DNA of 9,155 bases from JBFGCA01 sp041567315 (GCA_041567315.1 JBFGCA010000147.1:1-9155), one strand, 5' to 3'; counted from the stretch's first letter, positions 1 through 5,614 are shown. The notes: generated by a model from the letters alone, not told the origin. Translations and numbers: made by a program.

Positions 1-170
1 AGGGGGATGGCGGTGCCGGCCTGGACCATCAGCCGCCCCAGCTCGGCGTACTCGGCGGCCGAGCCGTCGCACCAGCGCACCGCGTCGGGCCGGCACAGCC
101 CCGCCACCTCCTCGACCCAGCGCACCGCGGTGGGGTTGCCGATCGGAGGCGGGGGGCTGTCGCGGGCCAC
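1..170 (-). CDS. pckG: Phosphoenolpyruvate carboxykinase (GTP), N-terminal fragment cut by the left edge
   Basis: GTP-dependent PEP carboxykinase converts oxaloacetate and GTP to phosphoenolpyruvate, GDP and CO2 in the cytosol, linking the TCA cycle to gluconeogenesis. Only the first 56 codons are present, read leftward. The visible N-terminus matches the family's opening region: NPTAVRWVEEVAGLCRPDAV (residues 12-31), then WCDGSAAEY (33-41) and MVQAGTAIP (48-56). This is the 'W-V-E-E ... P-D-x-V ... D-G-S-x-x-E-Y ... G-T-x-I' pattern of GTP-type enzymes, and the ATP-type enzyme lacks it. The GTG start at 170 is chosen because an AGGGAG ribosome binding site (184-179) lies 8 bases upstream and the dodecin gene ends immediately before it. 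The catalytic domain, P-loop and metal ligands lie outside the window, so activity cannot be judged. The call rests on a short segment, but the motif match is specific. Confidence 0.78.
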   Translation of the reverse strand, partial: MARDSPPPPIGNPTAVRWVEEVAGLCRPDAVRWCDGSAAEYAELGRLMVQAGTAIP

Positions 171-178
171 CGGGGGTG

Positions 179-184
179 CTCCCT
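179..184 (-). promoter_or_regulatory. Ribosome binding site of pckG
   Basis: On the minus strand the sequence reads AGGGAG, 8 bases before the GTG at 170. It starts directly after the TAG stop of the dodecin gene (187-185). This fixes the GTG start and suggests the two genes share a transcript. Confidence 0.65.
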
Positions 185-388
185 CTAGTCCGACAGGACG
201 AAGGTGACCTTCATGTTGACGCGGTAGGCGGTGATCGAGCCGTCCTCGACATCTACCTTCATCTCGTTGATCCAGGCGCCGCTGACGTTCTTGAGCGTCT
301 TGTTGGCGCGGCTGATGCCCTGGCGAATGGCGTCCTCGAAGTTCTGACCCGAAGAGGCGGAGATCTCGGTGACCTTGGCTACGGACAT
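185..388 (-). CDS. Dodecin family protein (67 aa)
   Basis: Dodecins are small beta-alpha-beta-beta proteins that assemble into hollow dodecamers. Classical members store or buffer flavins in the cytosol, and a mycobacterial branch (SecE2/Rv0379) has been described as a calcium-binding dodecin. The 67-residue length is typical. The sequence shows the first strand VAKVTEISASS (3-13), the helix FEDAIRQGISRANKTLKNV (17-35), and two C-terminal strands around INEMKVDVEDG (40-50) and YRVNMKVTFVL (55-65). W39 sits where the flavin-stacking tryptophan is expected, within GAWINE rather than the usual D-W-F/W-E. The glutamine that contacts the isoalloxazine ring in classical dodecins ('YQV/FQV') is replaced by R56. 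It therefore looks like the SecE2-type subgroup, and flavin binding should not be assumed. The ATG at 388 has a strong upstream AAGGGAGGG. The gene lies 113 bases after the GGDEF-EAL gene and 14 bases before pckG. Confidence 0.88.
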   Translation of the reverse strand: MSVAKVTEISASSGQNFEDAIRQGISRANKTLKNVSGAWINEMKVDVEDGSITAYRVNMKVTFVLSD

Positions 389-391
389 GAA

Positions 392-400
392 CCCTCCCTT
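392..400 (-). promoter_or_regulatory. Ribosome binding site of the dodecin gene
   Basis: The minus strand reads AAGGGAGGG just upstream of the ATG at 388, with the GGAGG core (397-393) 4 bases from the start codon. It is one of the strongest Shine-Dalgarno matches in the window and suggests high translation, as expected for an abundant small protein. Confidence 0.65.
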
Positions 401-445
401 CAGTGGATGTTCGGACTGCCGGCGGGAATCGGGCGGCAAGGAATC

Positions 446-472
446 GGGGCGGCCCGAAATCGGCGCCGCCCC
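446..472 (-). terminator. GC-rich hairpin after the GGDEF-EAL gene (possible terminator or leader structure)
   Basis: Arms GGGGCGGC (446-453) and GCCGCCCC (465-472) are perfectly complementary. They can be extended by an inner CCG/CGG stem (454-456 with 461-463) closing an AAAT tetraloop, with a single bulged C at 464. It lies 30 bases past the minus-strand stop of the GGDEF-EAL gene. The sequence after it on the minus strand (GATTCCTTGCC) has only a weak T tract, so it may be an inefficient terminator, an mRNA-stabilising end, or part of the dodecin 5' leader. Confidence 0.4.
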
Positions 473-481
473 GCCACGATC

Positions 482-487
482 AATATA
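482..487 (-). promoter_or_regulatory. Possible -10 box for the dodecin-pckG transcript
   Basis: The minus strand reads TATATT here, one of the few A/T-rich spots in this gap, about 95 bases before the dodecin ATG. No TTGACA-like hexamer occurs at 16-18 bases upstream, so the assignment is weak. If it is used, the hairpin at 446-472 would lie in the 5' leader. Confidence 0.25.
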
Positions 488-501
488 GCACAGCGGTCGC
501 T

Positions 502-3006
502 TCAGACCGACGCCGTAGCGCGCCCGGTGAAGGCCTCGCCGAGCAGCGGTCTGGGTTCGGCGATCTGGAAGCCCTGGGCGTAGTCGATGCCCATGCGGGC
601 CAGCGCCTCGAGCGTCTCCTCGTCCTCCACCGCCTCGGCGATGGTCCGTAATCCCATGACGTCGCCGATCTCGTGGATCGAGGCGACCAACGCGATCTGG
701 ATCGGATCGGAGACCATGCCGCGCACGAACTCGCCGTCGATCTTCAGGTAGTCGAGCGGCAGGTTCTTGAGATAGCCGAACGAGCTCAGTCCCTGGCCGA
801 AGTCGTCCAGCACGAAGCGGCAGCCCATCCCCTTGAGCACCGAGATGAACTGCACGGCGTTGGGCAGGTCGGCGATGGCGGCGGTCTCGGTGACCTCGAA
901 CAGGATGCGCTCCGGAGCTACCCTCGAGCGCTCGAACTGCTCGACCACCCGCTCCAGGAAGCCGTCCTCGCCGAGGCTCTGTCCGGAGACGTTGAGGGCG
1001 AAGCGGGCGTCCGGCGGGCATCCCACCTCGCGGCGCTCGCCGAGGACCTTGAGGGTCGCCGCCAGCACCCACTTGTCGATTGCCGAAACGAGGCCGTAGC
1101 GCTCGGCGGCGGGGATGAAGGCCTCGGGCGGCACCAGCCCCTCGTCGTCGTCGTGGAGCCGCACGAACAGCTCGCTCAGCGGCGGCTCGCTGTTGCTGTC
1201 GTCGAGCGCCTTGATCGGCTGGTGATAGAGCAGGAAGCGGTCTTCGGCGATCGCCTTGTGGATGCGCGTGATCCACTGCATTTCGCCGCGGCGCTCGGCC
1301 ACCGCCTTGTCGCCTGGCTCGTAGACGTGGATGCGGTTGCCGCCGGTCTCCTTGGCGACGTAGCAGGCGGCGTCGGCGGCCCGCAGCAGGTCCTCGGGCT
1401 CGGCGCGGTCGGTGGTGAAGGGCGCCAGACCGATGCTGGCGCCGGTCGAGTAGATGCGGTCCTCCCAGTGGAAGCGGAAGCCGCGGATCGCCTCCAGCAC
1501 CTCGTGGGCGGCGCGCTGCGCCTGCTCGGCGGGGCAGTCGCGCAGCAGGATGGCGAACTCGTCGCCGCCCAGCCGGGCCAGCACGTCGGAAGGCCGCACC
1601 CGGGCCTGGATGACGTAGGCGATCTGGCGGATCATCTGGTCGCCGGCCGCCCGCCCGCTCGAGTCGTTGACCAGCTTGAACTTGTCGAGGTCGAGGTGGC
1701 ACATGGCGTGCTCGCGGACGCGAACGCCAGCGCGCTCGCGGGTGGTGGCCACCGTCTCCTCGAGGATCGACTCGAACTCGCGGCGGTTGACCAGACCGGT
1801 CAGCGGGTCGTGGGTCGCCAGGTGGTCCATCTCGCGCTCGACCTGGCGGATCGGCGTCAGGTCCCTGAACACCAGGACCGCGCCGGTGACCTTGCCGCCG
1901 CGGTTGCGGATCGGGGCGGCCGAGTCGTGGATCGGCACCTTCATGCCGTCGCGCCGCGCCAGCAGCCGGTTGCCCAGGAAGACCACCTCGCGCTGCTCGG
2001 CCAAACAGTGCCGCACCGGGTCGAGCACCGGCTTGCCGGTGTCCTGATCGACCACCCGGTAGACGTCGTCGGAGGGGCGGCCGTAGGCCTCGGCCAGGGT
2101 CCAGCCGGTGAGCTTCTGTGCCACCGGATTGAGGTAGTCGATCGCCCCTCGCGAATCGGTGCGGATGACGCCGTCGGCGATCGAGGCGAGGGTGACGTAG
2201 GCCCGCTCCTTCTCCTGGAACAGGGCGTCCTCGGCGATCTTGCGCTCGGTGATGTCGTGGGCAACGCCGATCACCCGGATCACCCAGCCACGGTCGTCGC
2301 GCAGCGCCAGCGCCCGCTCGGCCAGCCACCGCACCTCGCCGCGCGGCGAGATGAAGCGGATCTCGGTCGCCAGGTTCTCGTCGTGCTTGACCATCCGGCG
2401 GATCGAGCGCTGCAGCCGCCGGCGGTCCTCGGGATGCACCAGCTGCAGGAACTCCCGGCCGCTGCGCACCAGCTCGTGGACCGCGAAGCCGAACAGCTCG
2501 TCGGCGTAGGGGTCGATCGACAGCTCGTCGGAGTCGAGCGTCCACTCCCAGGTCACCGAGCGGGCCGCCTTCTGCGCCAGGTCGAGGCGCTCCTCGCTGT
2601 CGGTGAGGACGCTCTCGACGCGCTTGCGCTCGCTGACGTCGGCGACCGTGGCGATCCAGGCCGGGCGGCCGTCCAGCTCCACCCGGCCGCCGCTGAGTTC
2701 GACCCAGCGCTCGCCGCCATCCTTGCGCAGCAGCAGCACCTCGCGGCCGAGCGGCGGCGACACCGGGCTGGGACCCGCGGCGCGCAGGCCACGCACCAGG
2801 TGCCGGTGGTCGGGATGGACGAGGTCGCTGAACCGCATCTCGAGCAGCTCGGCGGCCGGATAGCCGCTCAGCTCTTCAGCGGCGCGATTGACGTACACCA
2901 ACCTCTCGCGATAGACGAAGATCGCAGTGGTGGTGACGCCGGCCAGGGCACGGAACCAGCCGTCCGCGGGGGACGGAGCCTGGGTGGCGTCGAGCTGGGG
3001 TCTCAT
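502..3006 (-). CDS. PAS-PAS-PAS-GGDEF-EAL cyclic-di-GMP synthase/phosphodiesterase
   Basis: An 834-residue cytosolic signalling protein with no transmembrane segment or signal peptide. Three PAS sensor domains come first (about 20-130, 142-260 and 266-390), each ending in a D-[VIL]-[ST]-x-x-[KR] type linker such as DVSERKR and DITERK. The GGDEF domain (about 392-565) has intact GGDEF (480-484), metal-site D439, N447, D456, and an RxxD inhibitory site (R471-D474) exactly five residues before GGDEF. One change is visible: the usual G-H of the 'ND..GH..GD' segment is G451-R452. The EAL domain (about 575-830) retains the full phosphodiesterase set at family spacing: E612 (motif reads ELF), N672, E704, E707, D734-D735 in DDFGQG, K755, E791 and Q811. 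Both activities are plausible; many such tandem proteins act mainly as phosphodiesterases with the GGDEF domain as a GTP sensor. The ATG at 3006 has no clear ribosome binding site. Confidence 0.93.
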   Translation of the reverse strand: MRPQLDATQAPSPADGWFRALAGVTTTAIFVYRERLVYVNRAAEELSGYPAAELLEMRFSDLVHPDHRHLVRGLRAAGPSPVSPPLGREVLLLRKDGGERWVELSGGRVELDGRPAWIATVADVSERKRVESVLTDSEERLDLAQKAARSVTWEWTLDSDELSIDPYADELFGFAVHELVRSGREFLQLVHPEDRRRLQRSIRRMVKHDENLATEIRFISPRGEVRWLAERALALRDDRGWVIRVIGVAHDITERKIAEDALFQEKERAYVTLASIADGVIRTDSRGAIDYLNPVAQKLTGWTLAEAYGRPSDDVYRVVDQDTGKPVLDPVRHCLAEQREVVFLGNRLLARRDGMKVPIHDSAAPIRNRGGKVTGAVLVFRDLTPIRQVEREMDHLATHDPLTGLVNRREFESILEETVATTRERAGVRVREHAMCHLDLDKFKLVNDSSGRAAGDQMIRQIAYVIQARVRPSDVLARLGGDEFAILLRDCPAEQAQRAAHEVLEAIRGFRFHWEDRIYSTGASIGLAPFTTDRAEPEDLLRAADAACYVAKETGGNRIHVYEPGDKAVAERRGEMQWITRIHKAIAEDRFLLYHQPIKALDDSNSEPPLSELFVRLHDDDEGLVPPEAFIPAAERYGLVSAIDKWVLAATLKVLGERREVGCPPDARFALNVSGQSLGEDGFLERVVEQFERSRVAPERILFEVTETAAIADLPNAVQFISVLKGMGCRFVLDDFGQGLSSFGYLKNLPLDYLKIDGEFVRGMVSDPIQIALVASIHEIGDVMGLRTIAEAVEDEETLEALARMGIDYAQGFQIAEPRPLLGEAFTGRATASV

Positions 3007-3032
3007 GCGGGCTGGAGAGGACTCGTCGCGGC

Positions 3033-3038
3033 ATTATA
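3033..3038 (-). promoter_or_regulatory. -10 element for the GGDEF-EAL gene
   Basis: The minus strand reads a perfect TATAAT, 26 bases before the ATG at 3006, giving a predicted leader of about 20 bases. No good -35 hexamer is present at 16-18 bases; that position would fall over the start codon of the divergent glycosylase gene. It may need an activator or a different sigma factor contact. Confidence 0.4.
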
Positions 3039-3063
3039 GCCGGAGGGTCGGCTGGAAACGGCA

Positions 3064-3792
3064 GTGAGCGGCGCCAGGAAGAAGGACCTGGCGGCGATCG
3101 CCGGGCGGCTCGGGCGCGAGGTCGCGGGGCTTCGATTCGCGGCCCCGGTGGCCTACGTCTACAACCCGCTCGACTATGCCTGGGAGCCCCACGCCCGCTA
3201 CCTGCGGCGCTTCGGCGGCGGCCCCAAGGAGGTGGTGCTGGTGGGGATGAACCCCGGCCCCTGGGGCATGGCGCAGACCGGGGTGCCGTTCGGCGAGGTG
3301 GGGCTGGTCCGCGACTGGCTGGAGATCGAGGGCCGGGTCGGGCGGCCCGCTCGGGAGCACCCCAAGCGTCCGGTCGAGGGGTTCGGCTGCGGTCGCAGCG
3401 AGGTCAGCGGCCGGCGGCTGTGGGGCTGGGCGCGGCGCCGGTTCGGCCGGCCGGAGAGCTTCTTCGAGCGCTTCTTCGTCGCCAACTACTGTCCGCTGGC
3501 CTTTCTCGAGGCGAGCGGCCGCAACCGCCCCCCCGACCGGCTGCCGGCCGGCGAGCGGCGGGCGCTCATCGAGGTCTGCGATCGGGCGCTGCGGCGCTCG
3601 GTCGAGCTGCTGGACCCGCGCTGGGTGATCGGCATCGGCCGCTTCGCCGAGACGCAGGCCCGCCGCGCCCTCGAGGGGACCGGCTGCCGGGTGGGTGGCA
3701 TCCTCCACCCCAGCCCGGCGAGCCCGGTCGCCAACCGGGGCTGGGAGGGCCGTGCCGAGCGCCAGCTGCGGGCGCTGGGCGTCCGGCTCTGA
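3064..3792 (+). CDS. smug1: SMUG1-like uracil-DNA glycosylase
   Basis: Single-strand-selective monofunctional uracil-DNA glycosylase of the UDG superfamily. It cleaves uracil and oxidised pyrimidines such as 5-hydroxymethyluracil from DNA, starting base excision repair. The 242 residues cover the whole fold. Motif 1 is GMNPGPWGMAQTGVPFGE (61-78), with N63 for the catalytic water (human N85) and F76 for base stacking (human F98). RSEVSG is at 111-116. NYCPL (141-145) supplies uracil-recognition N141 (human N163). The HPSP motif (215-218) supplies H215 (human H239). The residue after HPSP is A219, where the human enzyme has the DNA-intercalating R243. The GTG start at 3064 is preferred because homology begins soon after it (LRF...YVYNPLDYAW, 23-40) and a GGAA lies about 6 bases upstream; a further GGAGGG is at 3042-3047. 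SMUG1 is known mainly from animals and a limited set of bacteria. It is divergent from the GGDEF-EAL gene and 23 bases ahead of the membrane protein gene. Confidence 0.93.
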   Translation: MSGARKKDLAAIAGRLGREVAGLRFAAPVAYVYNPLDYAWEPHARYLRRFGGGPKEVVLVGMNPGPWGMAQTGVPFGEVGLVRDWLEIEGRVGRPAREHPKRPVEGFGCGRSEVSGRRLWGWARRRFGRPESFFERFFVANYCPLAFLEASGRNRPPDRLPAGERRALIEVCDRALRRSVELLDPRWVIGIGRFAETQARRALEGTGCRVGGILHPSPASPVANRGWEGRAERQLRALGVRL

Positions 3793-3815
3793 GATAGCAT
3801 CGCCCTTCCCACTGA

Positions 3816-5000
3816 ATGTCCACCTCGGTCGAGCCCAGGAGTACCGCTGGCCGCCCCGAGCCGTCCGTGACGGGGCCGGCCGTCACGGGGCCGGCCGTCG
3901 CGGGGCCGGTCGGCGACAGGCCGCTCCTCGGCGGGGGTCCGCTGTTTGGGGGCAGCCTGCTGGTCGAGGTCGCCGCCCTGGTGGTCATCCTCGCCGGTCT
4001 GCGCGCCGCCGCGCCGGTGCTGGTGCCGGCGATGCTGGCGCTGTTCGTCACCGTCCTCGGTCTGCCCCTGCTGCGGGCGCTCAGGGGGCGCGGGCTGCCG
4101 GCCGGCCCGGCGGTGCTGGTCACGGTGCTGGCAGTGCTGGGTCTGCTGGCCGGCCTCGGCTTCCTGGTCAGCCTGACGCTGAACGACTTCGCGCAGGCCG
4201 CCCCCAGCTATCTGGAGCAGCTGGTCGGCAAGGTGCGGGGGACGCTCGATGCCCTCGAGCGGCAGAACGTCCCGGTGTCGAGCTGGTTCGCCCTCGAGCC
4301 GATCGATCCGCAGGCGCTGGTCGACCTTGCCAGCGGCATCCTCGGCGGCACCGTCAAGGGGGTGGCCTCGGCGCTGGCGGCGGTCACCCTGGTGGTGCTG
4401 ACGGTGATCTTCGTGATGGCCGAGGCGGTGATCTTCGAGGCCAAGATCGCCGTGCTCCGCGGGCCCGGCGGCCGGCTCCCGGCTTACGTCGCCACCCTGA
4501 TCCGCGAGGTCGAGCGCTACCTCGGGATCAAGACCGTGATCAGCCTGGCGACCGGGGTGCTGCTGGGGGCCTGGGTGGCGGCGCTGGGGATCCCGTTTCC
4601 CCTGCTCTGGGGCCTGACGGCGTTCCTCTTCAACTACGTGCCGGCGATCGGCTCGATCGTCGCCGCGGTGCCGCCGGTGCTGCTGGCGCTGGTCCAGTTC
4701 GGGGGCGGGCGCGCGGCGGCGGTGGCGGCGGGCTATCTGGCCGTCAACTTCCTGCTCGGCAACCTCCTGGAGCCGCGGGTCATGGGTCGCCGGTTCGGGC
4801 TGTCGACCCTGGTGGTCTTTCTCGCCCTGATCTTCTGGGGGTGGCTGTGGGGACCGGTGGGCATGCTGCTGTCGGTGCCGCTGATGGTGATGCTCAAGCT
4901 CGCCCTCGAGCAGAGCCGTCGCTGGTACTGGCTGGCGGTGCTCCTGGGGCCGGGCCCGGGGTCGTCGCCACCGGTCTCGCGGACCCCACCCGCGGCTTGA
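3816..5000 (+). CDS. AI-2E family transporter-like membrane protein
   Basis: A 394-residue multi-pass inner-membrane protein of the AI-2E/PerM family (PF01594 type), whose members are described as putative autoinducer-2 exporters, permeases or Na+/H+ antiporters; the substrate here is unknown. Hydrophobic segments lie near 48-66, 68-86, 99-121, 184-206, 239-263, 265-293, 297-317 and 328-360. The soluble linker between the third and fourth segments (about 122-183) is typical. Family signatures are YLGIKTVISLATGVLLG (235-251), NYVPAIGSIVAAVPP (273-287), and NLLEPRVMGRRFGLS (316-330) followed by GPVGMLLSVPLMVMLK (346-361). The N-terminus has a Pro/Gly-rich extension with three near-identical TGPAV-type units (about residues 17-32). 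The ATG at 3816 has no evident ribosome binding site, so translation may be coupled to the glycosylase gene ending 23 bases upstream; a GTG at 3867 (V18) is an alternative start, also without a clear site. The stop codon sits inside the -35 box of the suf promoter. Confidence 0.88.
   Translation: MSTSVEPRSTAGRPEPSVTGPAVTGPAVAGPVGDRPLLGGGPLFGGSLLVEVAALVVILAGLRAAAPVLVPAMLALFVTVLGLPLLRALRGRGLPAGPAVLVTVLAVLGLLAGLGFLVSLTLNDFAQAAPSYLEQLVGKVRGTLDALERQNVPVSSWFALEPIDPQALVDLASGILGGTVKGVASALAAVTLVVLTVIFVMAEAVIFEAKIAVLRGPGGRLPAYVATLIREVERYLGIKTVISLATGVLLGAWVAALGIPFPLLWGLTAFLFNYVPAIGSIVAAVPPVLLALVQFGGGRAAAVAAGYLAVNFLLGNLLEPRVMGRRFGLSTLVVFLALIFWGWLWGPVGMLLSVPLMVMLKLALEQSRRWYWLAVLLGPGPGSSPPVSRTPPAA
3865..3909 (+). 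repeat. Three tandem 15-bp units inside the AI-2E family gene
   Basis: Units at 3865-3879, 3880-3894 and 3895-3909 share the form CCGTSRCGGGGCCGG, with one or two base differences between units. Because 15 is a multiple of three, they encode in-frame repeats of roughly V-[TA]-G-P-A in the N-terminal extension. The unit junctions create GGCCGGCC palindromes. It looks like slippage-generated expansion in a disordered tail. Confidence 0.75.
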
Positions 5001-5024
5001 CAAGGCCGCTTCGCCTGCTATCAT
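4997..5024 (+). promoter_or_regulatory. Strong sigma-70-type promoter of the suf operon
   Basis: A perfect -35 TTGACA (4997-5002), a 16-base spacer, and a -10 TATCAT (5019-5024, five of six matches to TATAAT) preceded by TGC (5016-5018), an extended -10. The -35 hexamer contains the TGA stop (4998-5000) of the upstream membrane protein gene. Predicted transcription start is about 5031, giving a leader of about 77 bases before the Rrf2 regulator gene. Confidence 0.8.
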
Positions 5025-5029
5025 CCGAT

Positions 5030-5050
5030 TTAGGACCGAACCGGTCCTGA
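5030..5050 (+). promoter_or_regulatory. Imperfect palindrome over the suf transcription start, likely Rrf2 operator
   Basis: Left arm TTAGGACCG (5030-5038), centre AAC, right arm CGGTCCTGA (5042-5050). The arms are inverted copies matching at 8 of 9 positions. The site starts 5 bases after the -10 box and covers the predicted +1, a classic repressor position. Rrf2-family regulators bind dyads of this size as dimers and commonly autoregulate; binding by the adjacent gene product is inferred from position, not shown. Confidence 0.6.
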
Positions 5051-5057
5051 TTCCTCC

Positions 5058-5077
5058 GCTCGCCGGCGTGGGCGAGC
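5058..5077 (+). other. Hairpin in the leader of the Rrf2-suf transcript
   Basis: Arms GCTCGCC (5058-5064) and GGCGAGC (5071-5077) pair perfectly around a 6-base loop; CC/GG pairing outside a one-base bulge can extend it. No T run follows, so it is not an obvious terminator. It could be a leftover 3' structure for the upstream gene's transcript or a stabilising 5' leader stem. Confidence 0.35.
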
Positions 5078-5107
5078 CGGCTTCCGGGCAGCGCGGAATC
5101 CAGACCC

Positions 5108-5572
5108 ATGATCCGGATGACCAAGCAGGCCGACTACGGCATCGTGCTGATGACCTTGATGGCGTCCCACCAGGAGCAGTGGTTCAACGCCACCGAGGTG
5201 GCCACCGAGGCCGGTCTGCCGCAGCCCATCGTCAGCAAGATCTTGAAGCTCCTGGCCCGCGGCGGGCTGCTCAGCTCGCAGCGCGGCGTCAAGGGCGGCT
5301 ACAGCCTCAGCCGCGAGCCCGCCCGCATCACCGTCGCCCAGATCATCACCGCCCTCGACGGACCGATCGCCATCACCGAGTGCATCGACGACAGCCCCGG
5401 GGAGTGCTCCCAGGAGCCGATCTGCCCGGTGCGCGGCAACTGGCAGCGCATCAACCAGGCGATCCGGCTGGCCCTCGAGGAGATCACCCTGGCCGAGATG
5501 ACCCACCCGATCGCGCCCGGCCTGGTCACCCTCGGCGGGCGCGGCCGGGCGGCCGGCGCCGAGCTCGGCTGA
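5108..5572 (+). CDS. Rrf2-family Fe-S cluster assembly regulator (SUF_reg/IscR type)
   Basis: A 154-residue winged-helix DNA-binding protein, first gene of the suf operon. The N-terminus MIRMTKQADYGIVLM (1-15) matches the conserved opening of SUF-associated Rrf2 regulators (M-L-R-L-S-K-x-x-D-Y). This selects the ATG at 5108 over the one at 5117, and a GGAA at 5095-5098 supports it. The recognition helix is near LPQPIVSKILKLL (37-49) and the wing is GVKGGYSLSR (60-69). Three cysteines, C92, C100 and C106 (spacing C-x7-C-x5-C), are placed like the [2Fe-2S] ligands of IscR. The histidine three residues after the last cysteine in IscR is not present (R109 there). The expected role is to sense cluster status and repress sufBCD when clusters suffice, acting at the palindrome just upstream. 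The C-terminal 15 residues are Gly/Ala-rich and probably disordered. The gene is 46 bases ahead of sufB. Confidence 0.92.
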   Translation: MIRMTKQADYGIVLMTLMASHQEQWFNATEVATEAGLPQPIVSKILKLLARGGLLSSQRGVKGGYSLSREPARITVAQIITALDGPIAITECIDDSPGECSQEPICPVRGNWQRINQAIRLALEEITLAEMTHPIAPGLVTLGGRGRAAGAELG

Positions 5573-5606
5573 GGCTGACGCGCGGCCGACAACCCACGAG
5601 CACAGC

Positions 5607-5614
5607 AAGGGGAG
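5607..5614 (+). promoter_or_regulatory. Ribosome binding site of sufB
   Basis: AAGGGGAG ends 4 bases before the ATG at 5619 and fixes that start. The 46-base gap to the regulator stop shows no separate promoter, consistent with one transcript. Confidence 0.6.

Noticed and set aside
185..2545. A 786-codon minus-strand open frame that ends with the dodecin sequence, suggesting a giant fusion
   Set aside because: The part upstream of 388 is an Arg/Pro/Gly-rich out-of-frame reading of the GGDEF-EAL gene. The dodecin has its own strong ribosome binding site and ATG at 388 and normal family length.
673..3039. A 788-codon open frame on the plus strand opposite the GGDEF-EAL gene
   Set aside because: It is exactly antisense to a gene with full domain evidence. 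Long antisense frames are normal in DNA of this GC content, and the product is a low-complexity Arg/Val/Leu/Asp/Gly mix with no recognisable domain.
3793..3815. Promoter for the AI-2E family gene (TAGCAT near 3795-3800)
   Set aside because: It matches TATAAT at only four of six positions and has no -35 partner in the GC-rich end of the glycosylase gene; co-transcription is simpler.
3865..3909. Tandem repeats considered as a CRISPR array or mobile-element end
   Set aside because: The units are directly adjacent with no spacers, total only 45 bases, stay in the coding frame, and have no flanking target duplication or transposase gene.
3486..5024. A 512-codon minus-strand open frame opposite the glycosylase and membrane protein genes
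   Set aside because: The product is Arg/Gln/His-rich without domains, and the plus-strand genes there have clear family motifs along their whole length.
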